A DNA stretch of 64,000 nucleotides, from positions 79,599-143,598 of the forward strand of contig NZ_BBBG01000005.1 of NCBI RefSeq assembly GCF_001315945.1. Reading direction: 5' to 3'. Below are positions 48,394 to 56,293 of this stretch, piece after piece. The notes under the pieces are model-generated. The model saw only the letters and a program-made list of their open reading frames with translations. It did not search any database and had not been told where the DNA came from. Every line of letters begins with the position of its first letter. Position 1 is the first letter of the stretch. Origin of the DNA: Methanogenium cariaci JCM 10550. Its GTDB lineage: Archaea > Halobacteriota > Methanomicrobia > Methanomicrobiales > Methanomicrobiaceae. A program made the translations under genes and the position numbers.

Positions 48394-48781
48394 CGCCTCC
48401 TTTGACTACTTCGAGGATGAGCTCCTTGCCTTCTAGTCTTTTTACATGAGATGATAGACCATATGGTGGGGCTAAGCCGCCTTCAGGCCATGACTTTTTG
48501 TGATGCTCCCATGCAGTGAGCCTGAGCCACGCATAGACCTCGTGGGGTGTCGCATCCCTAAGAGTGCTGAACATAGCAGACCCATATTCTCCCCCCCACT
48601 GGGGGGGCGCCGCAACAGAGCTGAGGTAGCTGGAATGGATAAAACCCTGCTCCTTCAAAAACTCCTGAGCATCTTCTGATACCCTGTGCCCTGTCTGCGC
48701 AGCTTCCTTGGCATATGCTTCATCTCGTCTCAGTGACCGCCGTGTCTTGGTGCGGACCATGATCCTGAGCGTATCACTCAT
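48377..48781 (-). CDS. Hypothetical early protein
   Basis: 134 residues: MSDTLRIMVRTKTRRSLRRD, basic N-terminus, EDAQEFLKEQGFIHSSYLSS, and VYAWLRLTAWEHHKKSWPEG. It may be a small DNA-associated protein. It overlaps the primase start by 17 bases. Confidence 0.5.
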   Translation of the reverse strand: MSDTLRIMVRTKTRRSLRRDEAYAKEAAQTGHRVSEDAQEFLKEQGFIHSSYLSSVAAPPQWGGEYGSAMFSTLRDATPHEVYAWLRLTAWEHHKKSWPEGGLAPPYGLSSHVKRLEGKELILEVVKGGDANDS

Positions 48782-48992
48782 CGTGATCACCCCCCCTTGC
48801 CTCAAACCCCCCCCTGCAATGGCTGCCCGGCACCTGAGGGCCATATGGGCACCGGGTTCCAGGCAGCAACTCAATCGTGTTACCCGGCGGGATTTGATCA
48901 AAGCGATCTAGATGCCCGCCAACACACCGCGGCTCTACATATCCCTCGAATGACAGGACCTTTCGGAACCGGCAGTCTGCGATGTGCTGCAT
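48774..48992 (-). CDS. Hypothetical Cys-containing early protein
   Basis: 72 residues: MQHIADCRFRKVLSFEGYVE, PRCVGGHLDRF, GTRCPYGPQV, HCRGGFEARGG. Its C-terminus overlaps the next gene start; C7 runs at 48790 and 48808 may distort the end. Confidence 0.42.
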   Translation of the reverse strand: MQHIADCRFRKVLSFEGYVEPRCVGGHLDRFDQIPPGNTIELLPGTRCPYGPQVPGSHCRGGFEARGGDHDE

Positions 48993-49313
48993 CACAGCAC
49001 CTCTCCCATGAGGACATCATACCGCACGGCCCGGTCTTTGTCCACGGGCCTGCCCAGAAGATCGTCCACTTCATCCGGACTGAGTAGCTGGTCTCTCAGG
49101 ACCTCACCCCCCTGCAGCAGGAGAAAGAGAACGGGGGGGCCGGGAGTGGTCTTTGATGACAGTCTGACAGCTCTTGACCTCCACAGGGGGGGGTCCTGGC
49201 TGTCGATGCGTCCGAGAGTTGATAGTCAGACCATATTTTAGTGAGGCATACGCCTCTCCGGAGTAACCGTTGTGGCTAGCGGAACGGTTGCCGGCAACAG
49301 ATGATGACATCAT
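48992..49313 (-). CDS. Hypothetical early protein, frameshifted
   Basis: About 107 residues, MMSSSVAGNRSASHNGYSGE then VEVKSCQTVIKDHSRPPVLF and SPDEVDDLLGRPVDKDRAVR. The start follows GGAGGAG. A G7 run near 49132 breaks the frame. No family. Confidence 0.45.
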
Positions 49314-50085
49314 CTCTCCTCCAGCAGGGCGACACAGTCCAGGGTGCACCAGCACCAGCCTCCAGAGTCGCACTCGATGAGCACCTGCCTGTCAGCCAGC
49401 ACCCGGAGGATGTGTTCCCTCACGTATGTTGACCCGCCACGCTCGGAGGGTACATCTGCCTGACACCGTGCTCCGATCAGAGCCCGCTGGACATCTTCGT
49501 TCTCGACGTCCTGGGCGTCGGTCGGGGGGGCTCCGGTGCATCGGCTGGGATGATAGGCTCACATAGTGTTGTGACCTCTGCCGCGTCGGCTTCCGGCTGG
49601 CGGTCGACCGGGATCTCCTCTCCGTTTTCTGGCTCTGAGATCTCCTCCTGTGCTGAGACCTCTGGCTCGACCTCCTGGGCGACCCGCACCCCCCCCTGCC
49701 TCTTAAGGCCATACCATCGACCTTTGATCGCGGCATCTGTCCGCGGGGATCTGGGATATGCCTCACGATAGTTCTCGATAGCCTGCGACCACGACGAACA
49801 CTGAGCGACGATGTCGTCCTCCACTGTCTTCCACGAGCGGGAGTGCCCCCCCACTGATATGTCGCGGGCCAGTTCTGCGAGGGCCGTCTTCTTCCTGTTT
49901 CGAACCACTTCCTCGGTCAGGACCTCATCACACTTGCCGCAGTCCATGCACTCCGGCTGGTCGCCGAGTATGCAGTCGTTGTGTGCAGCACTCATCAGGT
50001 CAGAGAGCAGCCGCCCATGTGCCACAGGTCGCAGCACCGCTGAGAGGTCGTCTGCAGAGCAGTCCTCAAGGATGATCACTCGCAT
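49310..50085 (-). CDS. Hypothetical protein with Cys motif and HTH-like segment, frameshifted
   Basis: About 258 residues: RVIILEDCSADDLSAVLRPV, a CMDCGKC metal-binding motif, KTVEDDIVAQCSSWSQAIEN (Myb/SANT-like helical segment), an acidic linker, then DVQRALIGARCQADVPSERG and a final VLIECDSGGWCWCTLDCVAL. The G7 run near 49523 breaks the frame. Possible DNA-binding early regulator. Confidence 0.5.
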
Positions 50086-50264
50086 GGGATCACCTCCTCA
50101 AAGTATTCATCACGCCACCCATTGAGTCGGCCCGCTGTAAATGGACACATTCCATCAACATATCCTTGGCACTGCCCGTCACTACACTCAGGAAATGGGT
50201 GGGATAATCCCAGCTTTTTGCAGGGACTCAGCAGTTTTTCAGGCCCGATGTATCTGTATTTCAT
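50076..50264 (-). CDS. Small Cys-rich early protein
   Basis: 62 residues: MKYRYIGPEKLLSPCKKLGL, CSDGQCQGYVDGMCPFTAG. Four or more Cys suggest a metal site. Overlaps neighbours at both ends. Confidence 0.48.
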   Translation of the reverse strand: MKYRYIGPEKLLSPCKKLGLSHPFPECSDGQCQGYVDGMCPFTAGRLNGWRDEYFEEVIPCE

Positions 50265-50764
50265 GCTGTCGCCTCCTGCAGACAGGTTTCTCTATCGTCA
50301 GGAGAGGTATCCAGCACATAGGTATTGCTAGTCTTCGACCAGAGGACATATCGTTCTCCTCTTGGACCAACGATTTTTTTGAGACATACCGAAAGTCTCC
50401 ATAGTGCCCGTGTGCGATCTGAGGCTTCAAGGGTTGCCATTAGTTCTGGCCAATCATCGATGGTCTGTGTAGTACATACAAATGTTGGCCAGGCACGCTT
50501 GTTGAGATGATCTCGCACAGCCTGCAAAAACTTCGACGCGGTGTCATGTGTGGGCCCTTTGTACTGTACCCTGCACTTAGGGCACAGGGTTGCTTTTTTG
50601 TGGTCGATGATGTCTGTGATCTCATTTCCACATAATCTGCAGTATTTTGTAGTCACTGGCTTGATCCTGTTGAGATATCTGCACGCCAGACATTTGCGTG
50701 CATATGGATGGGTTGAGAGATCAGAGATCTCCCCCCCTCGACAGTTGCTGCAAGTCCGAGCCAT
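50261..50764 (-). CDS. Zinc-ribbon early protein
   Basis: 167 residues with three Cys pairs: CSNCRGGEIS...CLACRYLN, CRLCGNE, and CPKCRVQYKG, then a C-terminal domain with PTFVCTTQTIDDWPELMATL. Multi-ribbon architecture suggests nucleic-acid binding. The start overlaps the annealing protein stop. Confidence 0.6.
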   Translation of the reverse strand: MARTCSNCRGGEISDLSTHPYARKCLACRYLNRIKPVTTKYCRLCGNEITDIIDHKKATLCPKCRVQYKGPTHDTASKFLQAVRDHLNKRAWPTFVCTTQTIDDWPELMATLEASDRTRALWRLSVCLKKIVGPRGERYVLWSKTSNTYVLDTSPDDRETCLQEATA

Positions 50765-51997
50765 CACAACTCACCCCCCCGCTGCTTCTTGGCGAGACAG
50801 TCAGTGCAGATCAGTTCTCCGACGAACTTTTCAGACATCATTGTCTCTTTATCGGTGAGGGCTGCATTGCAGTACTTGCAGGTCGGCCCGTCCGCCACTG
50901 CTGCCGTCACAGGTGCAGGTTTCTGCACGACGGGCTCTGGTTTTGCCTTTGGTGCACGCTCTGGAGGTTTGCCATGAGTAGCCGAGACACAGTCCAGACA
51001 GTGAGTAGTCCCAGGGGGGGGATCTCCTTGCCGCACGATCCGCAGGTGTTCTTCGGTTGCTTGGGCGCGGGCTTAGGTGCAACAGGTTTCGGGGGGGCAG
51101 GTTTTTTGGGTGTCTGCTGCGCCTGCGACCAGGCCTCAAAACAGGTTTGACAGAGACAGATCCCGGCCTTTTCCTCGCTGAACTCCACATACCCCCCCGG
51201 CTCGACACCTTTGCCGCACGAGGAACACATGACAAGGGTCACGCTCTGGCTCGGGTTCCTGTGCTGGTTCCTCTACGACCTCAACCGGTGCGGGACTCAC
51301 CGTCTCCAGCTTCGCTGCACACTCCTTCCGGAACCAGTCACTGAAGCATGGGCCACACATCGGGACTCCGTTGGTGTGCTCAAGGATGCCATCGATGTGC
51401 TCGGAGTTGGTCATCCCGCCGCAGGAGACACACTTGTTCATACTAATGTCTACCGGCACAGACGTGTCTGGGATCTCCTTCGGCTCGGATGGCATCTCGT
51501 CCTCAGAGTAGAGGCCCTGCACCCGGAACGCCTTCCTGAGTGTCTGAGCTTCAGCGACCTTCGCAAGCATCGTGCGTGGCTTTTCTTTCCAGAACTTGGT
51601 GATCTCGCCGCCGGCTTTCTTCTGCACATACTCGTCGTAGTGCACGGTCACGGTGAACGGGTGTGACATGTCCTTGCGATAGACCTTGCACCACCCGGTG
51701 AGGTTTCCCTCTTTGATCGACCCGTCTGTGCCGCTCTCAAGCCCATCGAATGCGCCGTCCCGGTGGGCAATCTCAAGGAGACCATCACGGGAGACGATGA
51801 TCGTTGCCGGGCCGCCGCCGGGGGGGGTATTTGATCGCCCAGATCTGTTTCAGGCTGGGGGGGTCCAGCCCATATTTACGGGCGAGCGTAAGGAATACTA
51901 CAAACTCGTCCTGGCTGCAGTTCTGTGCATACATCCTCTGGATGAGTGCCGGGTTGACTGCAGGCTCGTCGGTCACTGCTGCAGGCAGTGGTGTCAT
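50764..51997 (-). CDS. RecT/Bet-like single-strand annealing protein with tandem zinc ribbons, frameshifted
   Basis: Up to about 411 residues. The N-terminal 175 residues match RecT/Bet: FVVFLTLARKYGLDPSLKQI, IIVSRDGLLEIAHRDGAFDG, HPFTVTVHYDEYVQKKAGGE and MLAKVAEAQTLRKAFRVQGL. The C-terminal half carries up to four Cys4 ribbons (CVSCGG...CGPC, CSSCGKG...CQTC, CGSCGKE...CLDC, CKYCNAA...CTDC) separated by Pro/Lys linkers. Breaks near 51820 (G7), 51240 and 51015 (G7). The tail could instead be a separate gene starting near 51242. Confidence 0.75.
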
Positions 51998-52266
51998 TTC
52001 CGCGTCCTCCTGTAGTGATCTCTTGTTTTCTGAGCATGCCGGATAATCGAGTCAACGTGTCCGATAACCACGCGGCGTTCATCTAAAGAATGAGTGTGGT
52101 AGTCTTCGATCTTTGCCCTTGCAGATTCAAAATGTGCGATTGCATGATCAAACTCAGACACGACATCCCCCCCAACGTGGATTTGCCCAGGTGCGAGCGG
52201 ATCGGTCTCGATGAACGTCTCTCCCCCCCGTCGCTCAGCCTGAGCGACTACACCGGTGAGGCTCAT
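51994..52266 (-). CDS. Hypothetical early protein
   Basis: 90 residues, helical with AIAHFESARAKIEDYHTHSL and RRVVIGHVDSIIRHAQKTRD. It directly precedes the annealing protein gene and overlaps it. No family. Confidence 0.48.
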   Translation of the reverse strand: MSLTGVVAQAERRGGETFIETDPLAPGQIHVGGDVVSEFDHAIAHFESARAKIEDYHTHSLDERRVVIGHVDSIIRHAQKTRDHYRRTRK

Positions 52267-52496
52267 CTTATCCTCCGCATTTGAGGGATGTGCTCGTGAT
52301 CATACTGCATGGCAGCCGTGTTTTTCTCCGGGTGTGCCCCCCCTTGGTCATGTGCCAGTGCATAGCCGTGGACAACAGCGTCAGACCGCGTTAGCCTCTC
52401 ATACTGTGCCTCTTTGATCTGGCGATCGACCAAGCCCTCATACTCATACACCGACATGCCGGCAGGGAGTTCATCGTACCCCCCCCACCCCCCCAT
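52263..52496 (-). CDS. Hypothetical early protein
   Basis: 77 residues: DELPAGMSVYEYEGLVDRQI then KEAQYERLTRSDAVVHGYAL. Gly-rich start coded by two C7-C8 runs may be extended. No family. Confidence 0.42.
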   Translation of the reverse strand: MGGWGGYDELPAGMSVYEYEGLVDRQIKEAQYERLTRSDAVVHGYALAHDQGGAHPEKNTAAMQYDHEHIPQMRRIR

Positions 52497-52511
52497 ACCT
52501 CATAGTATCGC

Positions 52512-52829
52512 TTATTCTCGTCCAGTCCGATTTCTCCACCGGGGGATGCCCATGTCCTCACCGCGGGCACGGGCCTCTTTTCTCTGGGCTACCCACAGGG
52601 CCACTTCCTTGCGGGTCTTGACCTGAATGGAATCATGGAACTGTTCCATACACCCAATAGAGCAACACAGGTGGTCGCCTCTGAACTCATCAAGGGCCCG
52701 GGATATCGACTCGGGATAGTCTATCCCAAAGTTCAGATCATAGTGCAGGTTGATCCAGTACATGGGCATCTGCATGGCGCCGGAGATCTCCTCTGTTTTG
52801 CCACACACGGCACAGGCGAACAGAGTCAT
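52512..52829 (-). CDS. Small zinc-finger early protein
   Basis: 105 residues: MTLFACAVCGKTEEISGAMQ with a second CCSIGCMEQF pair downstream, forming a likely Cys4 site; helical end VALWVAQRKEARARGED. Function unknown. Confidence 0.52.
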   Translation of the reverse strand: MTLFACAVCGKTEEISGAMQMPMYWINLHYDLNFGIDYPESISRALDEFRGDHLCCSIGCMEQFHDSIQVKTRKEVALWVAQRKEARARGEDMGIPRWRNRTGRE

Positions 52830-53224
52830 CAGAATGTCACCTCGAAGAGGGGGATCCGCTCGAAACGGTCGTCGTCGAGATCTCGGACTCTGATATAGCA
52901 CCGGTTATGAGCTGTGCGGCTGGCACGCCCCCCCTGGATGATCACCTGCATGTAGCTGGTCTTCATGCAGTATACGCAGTGCTTGTCGCCTCGAGGGAAC
53001 CACGTCTGGCCCCGGCTCCGGCGATAAACTCCTCCACCGGTAGGGCGTACATCAGTAGCACAGCGTTCAATTATCTCTACTCTGCGAAGCGCCGCCTCGT
53101 TGGACGGAGCATACTTATGGGTGCGCGCTAAAATAGCAGTAGCACAAACCATACTATTGCCAGTCTCAATCTCGATGTTTGACGGCTCCGGAACGGGGGG
53201 GCTGGCACTATTTTTAGTTTTCAT
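52829..53224 (-). CDS. Small protein with metal-site-like Cys/His region
   Basis: 131 residues: an N-terminal low-complexity part, then EAALRRVEIIERCATDVRPT, then HCVYCMKTSYMQVIIQ and AHNRCYIRVRDLDDDRFERI. Cys and His spacing suggests a zinc site. Its ATG overlaps the end of the 39-residue gene upstream. Confidence 0.5.
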   Translation of the reverse strand: MKTKNSASPPVPEPSNIEIETGNSMVCATAILARTHKYAPSNEAALRRVEIIERCATDVRPTGGGVYRRSRGQTWFPRGDKHCVYCMKTSYMQVIIQGGRASRTAHNRCYIRVRDLDDDRFERIPLFEVTF

Positions 53225-53333
53225 TTTTATCAACGATTTTCCAATATCCTTTTTTCACCATCTTCTTTGCAGCCAGACCATAGAACGGATCTTCCTGCAG
53301 AGCTTCGTAGAGCTCACGAGAGATGGGCTTCAT
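53214..53333 (-). CDS. 39-residue early protein
   Basis: MKPISRELYEALQEDPFYGL followed by AAKKMVKKGYWKIVDKNEN. ATG overlaps the stop of the gene upstream (ATGA), which supports coupled translation. No family. Confidence 0.5.
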   Translation of the reverse strand: MKPISRELYEALQEDPFYGLAAKKMVKKGYWKIVDKNEN

Positions 53334-53497
53334 GCTGTGGCCCCCCCTTTGCACTTCAGCTGGTGAGCTAGTGATCGGACACCCTCGTTTACAATCTCAG
53401 TGTCAGAGTATCCAGCATCACGAAGCGAAGTATAGTCCTGCATCAGGTTCCTGCGCACGCGGCCACCCACGTGCTCGGGGTTTTTCTTCTCTTTCAT
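53330..53497 (-). CDS. Ribbon-helix-helix-like small protein, first gene of the leftward early operon
   Basis: 55 residues: MKEKKNPEHVGGRVRRNLMQ, DYTSLRDAGYSDTEIVNEGV, RSLAHQLKC. Short helical pattern as in archaeal viral regulators. It lies directly downstream of the divergent control region and of a TATA-like element. Confidence 0.5.
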   Translation of the reverse strand: MKEKKNPEHVGGRVRRNLMQDYTSLRDAGYSDTEIVNEGVRSLAHQLKCKGGATA

Positions 53498-53509
53498 CTG
53501 CAATGAGAA

Positions 53510-53639
53510 TATGCGATTATAATATATAAATGTTGTTTAACATAGTTCAACAACACTAACGACGGGGGGGCGCTCATTACGTTGAATTTGTTCAACAATG
53601 TTCAAAACATATTTAATATTTCCATTCAATTGTTGGACA
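53510..53639. promoter_or_regulatory. Divergent viral promoter/operator region
   Basis: Leftward TATA candidate at 53518-53530 (TATAATATATAAA on the plus strand) and rightward candidate near 53606-53618 (CATATTTAATATT). Between them lie repeats of GTTCAACAA: at 53546-53554, the double site TTGTTCAACAATGTTCAA at 53589-53606, and CAATTGTTGGACAATG just before the repressor start. These are the likely operators of the provirus switch. Confidence 0.65.
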
Positions 53640-53979
53640 ATGACAGCGACAAGATCCGTGGGGGTTCCGGTTACCTATCAGTACATACCATAAACTGGAC
53701 AAGATCAGAGAAAGGAGGGGACTCAAAACCATGTCCCCCCCGATACTCATAGAGGCATGCGCTGTGTATGCTGATATGCACTATACTCCAGATGAGGACA
53801 CCATCTCTATCGTGGAGGCAAAGGAGGAGATCCTAAAGATGATCAAGACTGATCCTGAGTTTCGCGCAGAGCTTCTGCAGGAGCTGATATATGAACTTGA
53901 GCATCCCCCCCCGAGAAAGCAGGATTATCAGACACTGATAATAGAACGGATCATAGGACTTAAAATAAGAAATCACTGA
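53640..53979 (+). CDS. Ribbon-helix-helix repressor candidate, frameshifted
   Basis: From ATG 53640, TATRSVGVPVTY provides the first strand; after a slip near 53690 the frame reads YHKLDKIRERRGLKTMSP then ILIEACAVYADMHYTPDE, and the C-terminal part continues ILKMIKTDPEFRAELLQELI to 53979. Strand-helix-helix then oligomerisation helices fit a CopG-type lysogeny repressor. It is the only plus-strand gene at this end and faces the early operon across the operator region. Confidence 0.62.
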
Positions 53980-54024
53980 TGAGTCGATAGAGATCATAGA
54001 TGTAAAAAAACATGGGATTTAGTA

Positions 54025-55227
54025 TTAATATTTTCCCGTACGGAGTGAAAGTGATACCAAATCAGCAGAGGTTTCACTAACCACATCTGTTTTTTCCATA
54101 ATTTCCTGTTTTGCACTAGTTAAGTCATGAATTGCAGATTTTGTTAGTGGCGCCCCACAGTTTGGGCAGAAGTTTGTGCCTGGGGGGGGATATCGTTGCA
54201 CACTGCTGGCACTGCCTGGGGGGGTGCAGAGTGTCGTCCACGATATCGTCCTTGTCCTTGATCCATAGTGATCGAGCATCGCGCGATCCACGTCCTTGCC
54301 GGTCAGGTGCAGATAGGTCCGCAGCTCTCGTGCTGAGGGGGGGTCACCCCCACATCATGATACCAATAGAATGCTCGGGAAACCCCTCCTGCACGAGGTG
54401 GGTGATCCGGGAGTGTCGCCAGATGTGTGGGGGGGTGATGTGTTTCGTGATCCCTGCGTCTCCCAAGAGTCTGGACATCTGCTTGACAATCGTATCATAG
54501 GATAGCGGTTTGTTGAGCCGGTTGAGAAAGACCAGTGCCTCTGGCGTCTCTGGGAACGGATACATGGCCCGCCACTGTGCGAGCGGCTGCTGCGACATGA
54601 TCAGGCGGATGTATCGAGGCCGCCCCCCCGTCTTGCCGTCTGCGTTGACCGCGATCCCGGTTGCGTCCCACTTCAGCTGCCCCCCCCAGGTGAGCAGCCC
54701 GATGTCAGAGATCCTGAACCCGCCTCATACAATACTGTGAAGAGGGCCTTGTCCCGCACGCTCCGGCAGACGTCAAAAAACCGTTTGACCTCTTCTGTCG
54801 TCAGCATGTCAGCAGCGGTGTGAACCATGCGTGGCTTTGACGGAGCCTTAATCTTTTTTAGCCGGCGCTCCTCGATGGAGGTGTAGTCGTTCTCGACCAT
54901 CCAGGCATAGAACTGCCGGAGGATCTTGATATAGTCTACCAAGGTATTTTGCGCATAGGGCTTGCCGGTCGCCGGGCTGTTTGCGTGCTGCAGTTCCCGT
55001 ATCCCGGAGGTGAGGTCTCCAATGCTACACTCTGCGAACGGGAGGATATATCGCCGCCAGTTGACGAGATGGGTGGCGAGCTTGTTCTGCCGCCACGTAC
55101 CTATTGATTTCTCAGCGACGAGGTCGCCGATAAACTCCCGGATATATGCTTCATCGTCACGAGTGATGATCCCCTGCGTCCAGTCCCTTCTTGAGGCTCC
55201 TGTTTGCATAGGGTCTCCGGTCACCAT
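54025..55227 (-). CDS. int: Tyrosine recombinase integrase with C-terminal zinc ribbon, frameshifted
   Basis: About 400 residues. N-terminal core-binding domain: YIREFIGDLVAEKSIGTWRQ, LVDYIKILRQFYAWMVENDY. Catalytic domain: ALFTVLYEAGFR (Arg I), ITPHIWRHSRITHLVQEG (His-x-x-Arg), TYLHLTGKDVDRAMLDHYG (Tyr). A C-terminal Cys4 ribbon ends in FCPNCGAPLT. Breaks lie at C7 runs near 54682 and 54625, at C7 near 54430 and G7 near 54335 and 54185. It lies 90 bases inside attR, as expected for integration into the tRNA. The start is chosen at ATG 55227; ATG 55209 is an alternative. Confidence 0.9.
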
Positions 55228-55317
55228 GAAAATATGAATCTGCTCTGGTAGGTGCACGAGCCATGAAATACTGTTGGACGAGGTACTAAAAAAGGGGGGG
55301 ACTTAGACAATTTGTCT

Positions 55318-55337
55318 GAGTGCGCCGACCGGGACTC
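55318..55337. repeat. attR core within tRNA-Gly 3' end
   Basis: Identical to 20490-20509. It covers the acceptor and T-stem of the tRNA. Inside the provirus it is preceded by GGACTTAGACAATTTGTCT, the mirror of the sequence inside attL. Confidence 0.9.
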
Positions 55338-55391
55338 GAACCCGGGTTTAGGCGTTGGCAACGCTAGTGATAACCACTACACTATCGGCAC
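55321..55391 (-). tRNA. tRNA-Gly (anticodon GCC), one base short in anticodon stem
   Basis: Acceptor GTGCCGA pairs with TCGGCGC (one G-T pair), T arm CCGGG-TTCGAGT-CCCGG, anticodon loop TTGCCAA. The anticodon stem reads TAGCG against CGCCT; restoring one G (AGGCG/CGCCT) gives perfect pairing, so a base is missing in the sequence, most likely as an error since the tRNA carries the integration site and an essential isoacceptor. No CCA is encoded. A TATA-like element at 55431-55440 (minus strand) lies 40 bases upstream. Confidence 0.88.
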
Positions 55392-55513
55392 ATTTTGGCC
55401 CTGTGATGCTAGCGCGTCTCAGTGCTCTACAATATACACCTCCTGAGAATATAATGGTATCGATTTGCGTTTTTTGCACCCTTTGTTTACGGATTCCTGC
55501 CTGATTTCTCAAA

Positions 55514-55524
55514 TTTTTATAAAC
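55514..55524 (+). promoter_or_regulatory. TATA element upstream of the tetrapyrrole operon
   Basis: TTTTTATAAAC in the 272-base gap between tRNA-Gly and sirC, about 140 bases before the first start codon. Apart from this and the tRNA promoter, the gap shows no gene. Confidence 0.5.
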
Positions 55525-55663
55525 GTTTTCATTTGAATCCGTTTCTTCCCCCCCGGTAGTGCCGCCGGTAGAACGAAATCCTGGTGATCCGGCCGATATA
55601 TGACATACTAATGATTCAAAAGGTGATACCGTTAAATGCGTGCAGCATCAATCTTAATCAGAC

Positions 55664-56293
55664 ATGATACCACTGATGATGGACCTCAGGGGGGGTGCGA
55701 AGGTTGTGATTGCGGGCGGCGGTGCCGTCGGCGCCCGCAAGGCACGCTTTTTTGCCCACGAGGCGCAGGTGGTGGTCCTCAGTCGTTCATTCCACCCGGA
55801 TTTTGCCGAGATTCCCGCAGAGACGGTGGCGTGTGACCTGGCTTCGATGCATGACGATGAGATCATTCCCCTCCTGTCCGGCAGTTTTCTCGTGATCACC
55901 GCCCTGGAACCCGCAGACCTGAACCAAAGAATTGGTCTGCTGGCCCGCCGGTGCGGTGCGCATGTGAACGATGCGGGAGGGGAGACGGGGGATGTCTACC
56001 TCCCGTCCGTGGTGCGGGGCGATACCTACTGTATCGGTATCTCGACCCACGGGCGCAGCCCCCCCGCCATGGCACGCCATATCCGCCTCTGCATGGAAGA
56101 GCACGGCGGGGGGGACATCGACGGCATGGTTCGTCTGCAGGAGGCGCTGCGAAAAGACCTAAAAGAGCAGGTCCCCGACCAGCGGGCACGTTCCCGCATT
56201 CTTCATGCCGTCCTTGACGACCCCGCGATGTGGGACGCCCTTGTCCGCGGCACAGAACAGGCAAAAAAAGAGGCTCTCAGGAAATATCTATGA
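55664..56293 (+). CDS. Precorrin-2 dehydrogenase / siroheme synthase (CysG N-terminal type)
   Basis: 209 residues: MIPLMMDLRGG-KVVIAGGGAVGARKA with the Rossmann GxGxxG, then the siroheme-synthase region THGRSPPAMARHIRLCMEE. NAD-dependent oxidation of precorrin-2 to sirohydrochlorin, the branch that leads to siroheme and, in methanogens, to coenzyme F430. G7 and C7 runs add a Gly in LRGGAK and a Pro in RSPPAM. It overlaps hemA by four bases. Confidence 0.88.
   Translation: MIPLMMDLRGGAKVVIAGGGAVGARKARFFAHEAQVVVLSRSFHPDFAEIPAETVACDLASMHDDEIIPLLSGSFLVITALEPADLNQRIGLLARRCGAHVNDAGGETGDVYLPSVVRGDTYCIGISTHGRSPPAMARHIRLCMEEHGGGDIDGMVRLQEALRKDLKEQVPDQRARSRILHAVLDDPAMWDALVRGTEQAKKEALRKYL

Larger units (their letters stand above)
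20490..55337. mobile_element. Integrated tailed archaeal virus (siphovirus-like provirus) in tRNA-Gly
   Basis: About 34.8 kb bounded by identical 20-base copies of the tRNA-Gly 3' end (20490-20509 and 55318-55337). It encodes a tyrosine integrase next to the right end, a full head-tail morphogenesis set (terminase, portal, MuF, protease, capsid, tail tube, tape measure, distal tail), replication and recombination genes, and a DGR. Almost all genes run on the minus strand. The structural order matches HK97/SPP1-type siphoviruses. Apart from homopolymer-linked frame breaks no essential module is obviously missing, so it could be inducible. Confidence 0.93.
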
